The notes beneath the pieces were generated by a model that was given only the letters and a program-made list of their open reading frames with translations, searched no databases and had not been told where the DNA came from. Positions 59,284-64,000 of a stretch of 64,000 nucleotides of DNA are shown in pieces. The translations under genes and the position numbers were made by a program. Origin of the DNA: PNAI01 sp035574295 (lineage in GTDB: Bacteria > Pseudomonadota > Alphaproteobacteria > Rhizobiales > Xanthobacteraceae); the NCBI GenBank assembly GCA_035574295.1, contig DATLYX010000010.1, forward strand, positions 25,147-89,146, read 5' to 3'. Positions within the stretch are counted from its first letter, which is position 1, and each line of letters begins with the position of its first letter.

Positions 59284-60117
59284 TCACGGCGCCCTGGCCC
59301 TGCGCGCGGAGTGCTGCGCCACGGCGTCGAACTTCACCGCCTGCATGACACCCAATCCGAACGGCGTCGGAATCACGATCCGCACCGGCGCCACCATCCG
59401 CGTACCGGCGATCGGCACAAGCCAGGCTTCCATCTCCCGCAGCCTGACCAGATAGCGCACCGCAGGCCGCTCGGGATTGTGCCCGGCGATCGGCACGAAT
59501 GTCACCATGCACACCACCGCCGGTCCGGAATAACTGTCGGCGTGAATCGTTTCGCTGCGCTTGTAAGTGAGCTGCACATCGTAACGCATGCGTCCGTCGA
59601 ACACCGAAAGCGTGCGCTGGCAGGCCTCCGGCCCCGCCGGATTTCCGTTGCCCGGCACGCGAATGAGCGTTGCCGACATCGGATCGTTGACGCCGCGGCG
59701 ATGCGCGTCATTCAGCGGAACTCGGTCGGATTGCGGCGGCAGCGGCGGCGTGACCGAGAAATCCGTCACCTCTCCGCCGGCAATCGTCAGGCGATATTCC
59801 TCGGTCTTCTTCGCCGAAGTGATCCGTGCGCTGAACTGCGCGGTCGCAGGCGCTCCGCCGATCATCGTCCCCAGGACGGTGCCGCTGCCGTGCCCGCTCG
59901 AGAACAACCGCATCAGTCCCGCCGTTGTTCCGCTTGCACTCATGCTGTAGCGGTCGTCCGAGATGTCGACGGTCGCGCGCCCCTTGCCGATCGGAAGGCC
60001 GGAAAGCGTGACAAGATATTCCGCGTTCAATACCGCCTGTGCCTGCGCGGCGCAGGGACCGGCGACTGAAATCGCAATCAGCGCCAGCACGCCAAGCTGA
60101 AAGCCCTTGGAAGGCAC
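59284..60117 (-). CDS. DUF3108 domain exported protein
   Basis: A 277-residue protein with a Sec signal (FQLGVLALIAISVAGPCAAQA). The rest is beta-rich with the DUF3108 pattern: NAEYLVTLSGLPIGKGRATVDISDDRYS and, near the end, EMEAWLVPIAGTRMVAPVRI. GTG 60117 is chosen since an AAGGGA site lies 8 nt upstream and the signal peptide then starts normally; ATG 60174 in frame would add an unlikely 19-residue leader. Function unknown; periplasmic. It is divergent from rpmB. Confidence 0.82.
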   Translation of the reverse strand: MPSKGFQLGVLALIAISVAGPCAAQAQAVLNAEYLVTLSGLPIGKGRATVDISDDRYSMSASGTTAGLMRLFSSGHGSGTVLGTMIGGAPATAQFSARITSAKKTEEYRLTIAGGEVTDFSVTPPLPPQSDRVPLNDAHRRGVNDPMSATLIRVPGNGNPAGPEACQRTLSVFDGRMRYDVQLTYKRSETIHADSYSGPAVVCMVTFVPIAGHNPERPAVRYLVRLREMEAWLVPIAGTRMVAPVRIVIPTPFGLGVMQAVKFDAVAQHSARRARAP

Positions 60118-60268
60118 GGTTGCGATCCCTTCCCGGCAAACCACGGCGTCCTCTTTACGCGCGAGGCAACGCATCTGGTAGATCCGACGGTTTGCGCCGG
60201 TGCCTAGGCTATCCTCGAATACGTCGTTTGTATGATAGAGCGGCGAGGTCGGCGCTCATACCTCGCGC

Positions 60269-60297
60269 TTGACGCCCGCCGCGCGGCTCAACTATAC
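60269..60297 (+). promoter_or_regulatory. Sigma70-type promoter of rpmB
   Basis: TTGACG (60269-60274), a 17-nt spacer and CTATAC (60292-60297), about 75 nt upstream of the rpmB ATG. This is the best housekeeping promoter match in the window. Confidence 0.75.
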
Positions 60298-60372
60298 GTC
60301 CGCGGCACTTGCGACGCTCGGCGCTGCCGAGCGCGGGATCAAGGGGCAGCTCGCATTAAGGGGTAGGTCGTC

Positions 60373-60663
60373 ATGTCACGGCGTTGTGAACTGACCGGAA
60401 AGGCGGTTCAGGTCGGTCACCGGGTCAGCCATTCCAACCGCAAGACCAAGCGGCGTTTCCTGCCCAACCTGCTCAACGTGACGATGATCTCGGACGCGCT
60501 CGGTCGCGCGGTCAAACTGCGGGTTTCCGCCAATGCGCTGAAGACCGTCGATCGTCGCGGCGGACTCGACGCCTTCCTGATGAAGGCGGCGGAGAGCCAG
60601 CTCTCGCCGCGCCTGCGGGACATGCGCCGCGAGATCCTGAAGAAGCAGGCCCAGACCGGCTGA
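60373..60663 (+). CDS. rpmB: 50S ribosomal protein L28
   Basis: A 96-residue basic protein of the large ribosomal subunit. It opens SRRCELTGKAVQVGHRVSHSN and has the KTKRRFLPNL motif; the C-terminal extension (LSPRLRDMRREILKKQ) is typical of alphaproteobacteria. No zinc-type Cys cluster is present (one Cys only). GGGGTAGG-like purines precede ATG 60373. Confidence 0.97.
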   Translation: MSRRCELTGKAVQVGHRVSHSNRKTKRRFLPNLLNVTMISDALGRAVKLRVSANALKTVDRRGGLDAFLMKAAESQLSPRLRDMRREILKKQAQTG

Positions 60664-60672
60664 GCCGTCCCG

Positions 60673-61683
60673 CTACTCCCCTACCAGCGCGAACTGCAGC
60701 AGCAACGTGCGCTGCAGGCGCGAGAAATTATCGTCCGAAATGAGCGTAAGGATGATCTCGCCCGCCGCATTGCGGTGGACGGAGAGCCCCTCCATGTTGT
60801 CGATTTGATGGGTGCCGTCCGCCTCGATCAAGACCGGCCCGTCCACCAGCGCGCCGGGCGCGATTTGCAAGAGCGACACGCGGCGGATGCGCATGGCGAC
60901 CCCGAGCGCCAGCGTAAATCTGCGCTCGAGAATGAGCAGATCGCCGCGCGGGGTGACGGCGCAATCGGTGACGTCGAAATCCGCGCTGCGCCGCACGGCG
61001 AAATTGCCGGGTCGCGGCCCCCCGATCAGGAACGCGCGGATGTTGCCCCGCTCATCGAGGCTCTTCTCCGAGATGGCGATGAGCGTTCCGCCGAGCGGCT
61101 GCCCCCGGCCCGGCGCCGCGAGACATTCGAGGCCCCCGTTGTGCACGAGCGTGCGCACGCCGGGCGGCACCGCAATCGGCACCCCGCGCGCAGCAAGGCC
61201 GTCCCGCGCATACTCGAAGCGCAGGATCTGGTTTGCGCGCTCGATCCCCACATACAGTGTGCCGTTCATCTCGGCGAGCGATTCGGTATCGAACCAGCGG
61301 CGCACCGTCACCGCCCGGCCGTCCGGCCCGAGCACCGGCGCCGTCTCCACCTCGTCAAGCCCGACCGGCCGGTCGCCGCGATAGACGATGCGTCCGCGGA
61401 ACCAGTGGCCGCGGTCGCTCAGCGCGAGAAACCGCGCGCCGTCCGGCGCAACGCGAAGCGCCGAAAGGCCGCCGAACCTTCGGTAGGGGGAGGTCAGGAT
61501 CAAGCCGCCGCGAAACTCCAGCGCGCCGAACCGCGTCCGCGAACTGTCCTGCAGGGCAAACGAGTCGATGCGCTCCGCGCGCACCTCGATGCGCTGCGCC
61601 GCGGCGGGTTGCGGTCCCTGCGCCGCAGCCGGCGCCACGACCAGCGCCACGCACACCGCTGCGATGGTTGCGAACGTCTTCAC
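60673..61683 (-). CDS. Esterase-like activity of phytase family protein
   Basis: An exported protein of 336 residues with a signal peptide (TFATIAAVCVALVVAPAAAQG). The body matches the phytase-like esterase domain: FGGLSALRVAPDGARFLALSDRGHWFRGR near the start, LAEMNGTLYVGIERANQI in the middle, and a NMEGLSVHRNAAGEIILTLISDDNF block close to the end. It is likely a periplasmic beta-propeller. GTG 61683 is chosen to start the signal; GTG 61743 upstream overlaps the end of cobT. The ribosome-binding site is poor for both. Confidence 0.8.
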   Translation of the reverse strand: MKTFATIAAVCVALVVAPAAAQGPQPAAAQRIEVRAERIDSFALQDSSRTRFGALEFRGGLILTSPYRRFGGLSALRVAPDGARFLALSDRGHWFRGRIVYRGDRPVGLDEVETAPVLGPDGRAVTVRRWFDTESLAEMNGTLYVGIERANQILRFEYARDGLAARGVPIAVPPGVRTLVHNGGLECLAAPGRGQPLGGTLIAISEKSLDERGNIRAFLIGGPRPGNFAVRRSADFDVTDCAVTPRGDLLILERRFTLALGVAMRIRRVSLLQIAPGALVDGPVLIEADGTHQIDNMEGLSVHRNAAGEIILTLISDDNFSRLQRTLLLQFALVGE

Positions 61684-61720
61684 CTCGGAGCCATGCGGTG
61701 CAAGTGCTCGCGTGAAGCGG

Positions 61721-63616
61721 TCAGTGCAGCCGGGGGCGCGCACGCGGGTAAGTCCGCTGGTCCGCCCGCGCGTGCTCGTCGAACAGTTCGGCGAGCTTCT
61801 CGGTCATCGCCCCGCCGAGTTCCTCCGCATCGACGATGGTGACGGCGCGCCGATAGTAGCGCGTCACATCGTGCCCGATCCCGATGGCGATCAATTCCAC
61901 CGGCGAGCGCGTCTCGATGTCTTCGATCACCCAGCGCAGATGCCGTTCGAGATAATTGCCCGGATTGACCGAGAGCGTTGAATCGTCGACCGGAGCGCCG
62001 TCGGAAATCATCATCAGGATCTTGCGCTGCTCGGGCCGCACCAGAAGCCGTTTGTGCGCCCAATCGAGCGCCTCGCCGTCGATGTTTTCCTTCAACAAAC
62101 CCTCCCGCATCATCAGCCCGAGATTCTTGCGCGCGCGCCGCCATGGCGCGTCGGCCGCCTTGTACACGATATGCCGCAGATCGTTGAGCCGACCGGGATT
62201 GGGCGGCTTGCCGGCAGCGAGCCACGCCTCGCGCGCCTGGCCGCCCTTCCAGGCCCGCGTGGTGAAGCCCAGTATTTCCACCTTGACCCCGCAGCGTTCG
62301 AGCGTGCGCGCCAGAATGTCGGCGCAGGTGGCGGCGACCGTGATCGGCCGCCCCCGCATCGAGCCGGAATTGTCAAGCAGGAGCGTCACCACCGTGTCGC
62401 GAAAATTCATCTCCTTTTCACGCTTGAACGACAAGGGGTGCAGCGGATCGACGATCACCCGCGCCAGCCGCGCCGGGTCGAGCAACCCCTCTTCCAGATC
62501 GAATTCCCACGCCCGGTTCTGCTGGGCGAGCAGCCGCCGCTGCAGCCGGTTGGCGAGTCGCGCCACCACCCCTTGCAGGTGCGAGAGCTGCTTGTCGAGA
62601 TAGCCGCGCAGACGGTCGAGCTCCTCGGGCTCGCACAGATCCTCTGCGTTCACCGTTTCGTCGAAGCGCGTGGTGAATGGCTTGTAGTCCGGCCCCCGCG
62701 CCGCGTGTGGATCGTGCCGCGGCCGCCAGGGTTCCGCCGCGGTTTCCGCATCGCCCATCTCCGCATCTTCCGCAACCTCGGTGGCCGGAGCATCGACCGC
62801 ATCCTCCGCGCTCTCCGCCGCCTCCGCCGTGGCTTCGGTTTCCTCGAGACTCATGCGCTCCTTGTCGTCGGACTCCGAGCCCTCGCCCTTCTCGTCCTTT
62901 TCGTCCTTGCGCCGGTCCTGGTCGCCGGACTCACCTTCCTCCTCGTCTTCCGATGGCTCGCGATCCTCGCCCATGTCGAGCGCGTCGAGAACGTCGTGCA
63001 CCGCATCTCCGAACCGCCGCTGGTCGTCGATCAGCTTCTCCAGCCGATCGAGGCCGCGTCCGGCCCGCTCCTCGATGAACGGCCGCCACAGCTCCACGAG
63101 CTTGCGCGCGGCCGGCGGGGGCACCTGGCCGGTGAGTCGCTCGCGCACCATCATCGCTATTGCGTCTTCGATCGGCGCGTCGGCGCGATCGGTGATTTCG
63201 TCATATTTGCCGCGATGGAACCGGTCATCGAGCATGGCGGTGAGGTTGCGCGCCACACCCACCATCCGGCGCGCCCCGATCGCCTCCACACGTGCCTGCT
63301 CGATCGCCTCGAACACCGCGCGCGCCTGCTGGCCGCCGGGCACCAGGCGACGATGAATGCGCGGATCGTGGCAGGCAAGCTTGAGCGCGATCGCGTCGGC
63401 GTGTCCGCGCACGATCGCCGCATCCTGCGGCGAGAGCTTGCGCGGCGGTTCCGGCAGGCGAACCTTGGCGCCTTGCAGGCCCGGCCGCTCCGCAGCAAAC
63501 CCGACTTCGACGTCCGACTTCTTGGCGATGGCGCGCAAGCAGCACGCCACCGCGCGCTTGAAGGGCTCGGTCGGCGAGTCCTTGAGCGGCGTCTTCGGCT
63601 TGATGTTCGAACTCAC
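61721..63616 (-). CDS. cobT: Aerobic cobaltochelatase subunit CobT
   Basis: The 631-residue VWA subunit of CobNST, which inserts cobalt into hydrogenobyrinic acid diamide for B12. A conserved N-terminus (EPFKRAVACCLRAIAKK) is followed by a very acidic linker (about 205-300), typical of CobT, and a VWA domain with MIDAS motif DNSGS in TLLLDNSGSMRG. GTG 63616 has GGAG about 7 nt upstream and is preferred over GTG 63640. cobS lies directly upstream in the same orientation. Confidence 0.93.
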   Translation of the reverse strand: MSSNIKPKTPLKDSPTEPFKRAVACCLRAIAKKSDVEVGFAAERPGLQGAKVRLPEPPRKLSPQDAAIVRGHADAIALKLACHDPRIHRRLVPGGQQARAVFEAIEQARVEAIGARRMVGVARNLTAMLDDRFHRGKYDEITDRADAPIEDAIAMMVRERLTGQVPPPAARKLVELWRPFIEERAGRGLDRLEKLIDDQRRFGDAVHDVLDALDMGEDREPSEDEEEGESGDQDRRKDEKDEKGEGSESDDKERMSLEETEATAEAAESAEDAVDAPATEVAEDAEMGDAETAAEPWRPRHDPHAARGPDYKPFTTRFDETVNAEDLCEPEELDRLRGYLDKQLSHLQGVVARLANRLQRRLLAQQNRAWEFDLEEGLLDPARLARVIVDPLHPLSFKREKEMNFRDTVVTLLLDNSGSMRGRPITVAATCADILARTLERCGVKVEILGFTTRAWKGGQAREAWLAAGKPPNPGRLNDLRHIVYKAADAPWRRARKNLGLMMREGLLKENIDGEALDWAHKRLLVRPEQRKILMMISDGAPVDDSTLSVNPGNYLERHLRWVIEDIETRSPVELIAIGIGHDVTRYYRRAVTIVDAEELGGAMTEKLAELFDEHARADQRTYPRARPRLH

Positions 63617-63643
63617 CGCCCGCTCCGCAGGTTTGAACACGGT

Positions 63644-64000
63644 TCAGCTCAGCGCGACATTCACCGTGGACTCCGGCAACTCAACGCCGAAGCAGCGCTG
63701 GTAGAACTCGGCCACGATCGGCCGCTCGAGCTCGTCGCACTTGTTGAGGAACGTGAGGCGGAAAGCAAAGCCGATGTCCTTGAAGATTTCCGCGTTCTCG
63801 GCCCAGATAATGACCGTGCGCGGGCTCATCACCGTTGAAATATCGCCGTTGATGAACGCGTTGCGGGTCAGCTCCGCCACCCGCACCATCTTGCTCACGA
63901 TTTCGCGGCCTTCTTCGGTGCGATAGTGCTTGGCTTTCGCCAGCACGATCTCCACCTCGCTGTCGTGCGGCAGATAATTGAGCGTGGTCACGATCGACCA
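63644..64000 (-). CDS. cobS: Aerobic cobaltochelatase subunit CobS, C-terminal part (partial)
   Basis: The gene runs off the window edge; the last 118 or so codons are seen. They read WSIVTTLNYLPHDSEVEIVLAKA, then MVRVAELTRNAFINGDISTVMSPRTVI and the C-terminal FLNKCDELERPIVAEFYQRCFG, matching the end of CobS, the MoxR-like AAA+ partner of CobT. The Walker motifs lie beyond the window. It is 27 nt upstream of cobT. Confidence 0.92.
   Translation of the reverse strand, partial: WSIVTTLNYLPHDSEVEIVLAKAKHYRTEEGREIVSKMVRVAELTRNAFINGDISTVMSPRTVIIWAENAEIFKDIGFAFRLTFLNKCDELERPIVAEFYQRCFGVELPESTVNVALS

Noticed and set aside
62054..63838. A 594-codon plus-strand frame opposite cobT
   Set aside because: Antisense shadow; the CobT VWA and N-terminal domains account for the region.
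1..64000. CRISPR arrays, insertion sequences or prophage genes
   Set aside because: No regularly spaced repeats, transposase, integrase or phage structural proteins were found.

Overview
This GC-rich 64 kb window looks like chromosome of an alphaproteobacterium of the Hyphomicrobiales, near Xanthobacteraceae/Nitrobacteraceae. The family assignment is inferred from gene content: a FixLJ-FixK oxygen cascade, PHA synthase, a fused NarK, CarD next to FdxA, and CobS-CobT. No insertion sequence, phage gene or CRISPR array was seen.

Region 1 (1-7.2 kb) is a catabolic and uptake cluster on the plus strand. It holds the end of an SDR oxidoreductase, a 3-hydroxyacyl-CoA dehydrogenase, a complete Liv/HAAT-type ABC importer and an alpha/beta hydrolase. 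Region 2 (7.3-9.2 kb, minus strand) holds a Nudix hydrolase and an M17 aminopeptidase.

Region 3 (9.3-47.5 kb) is the most interesting part, an oxygen-limitation and persistence island. At its regulatory core, FixL has the haem-PAS His and Arg, followed by FixJ and a divergent FNR/FixK-type regulator. I found eleven FixK/FNR-type 14-bp sites (TTG[A/C]-N6-[T/G]CAA), all in this region and all but one ahead of a gene or operon. Most have a plausible -10 element 21-22 nt downstream. The targets are a cytochrome c/USP operon, OsmC plus a host-attachment-domain protein, two CBS-BON proteins, Hsp20, a DASS transporter, an LTXXQ protein with USP and PHA synthase, a phasin-like protein with an acyl-CoA synthetase-GNAT fusion, narKGHJI, a Lon-like protease with USP, and a DUF2267/DUF3775/hibernation-factor operon. 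Functions fit anaerobic nitrate respiration, protein quality control, ribosome hibernation, carbon storage and acetylation control. The eleventh site lies ahead of no ORF. It sits exactly one class-II promoter length upstream of a compact 77-nt unit with two stem-loops and an intrinsic terminator, which I propose as a FixK-controlled small RNA (19127-19203).

Region 4 (47.7-64 kb) is mostly housekeeping: alanine dehydrogenase, a short MscS-like protein, tRNA-Arg(CCT), a secreted nuclease and M48 lipoprotein pair, CarD, ferredoxin FdxA, an S4 protein, a SUV3-like helicase, a DUF3108 protein, ribosomal protein L28, a phytase-like esterase and CobT/CobS (CobS truncated by the window end). No FixK site was seen here or before 10 kb.
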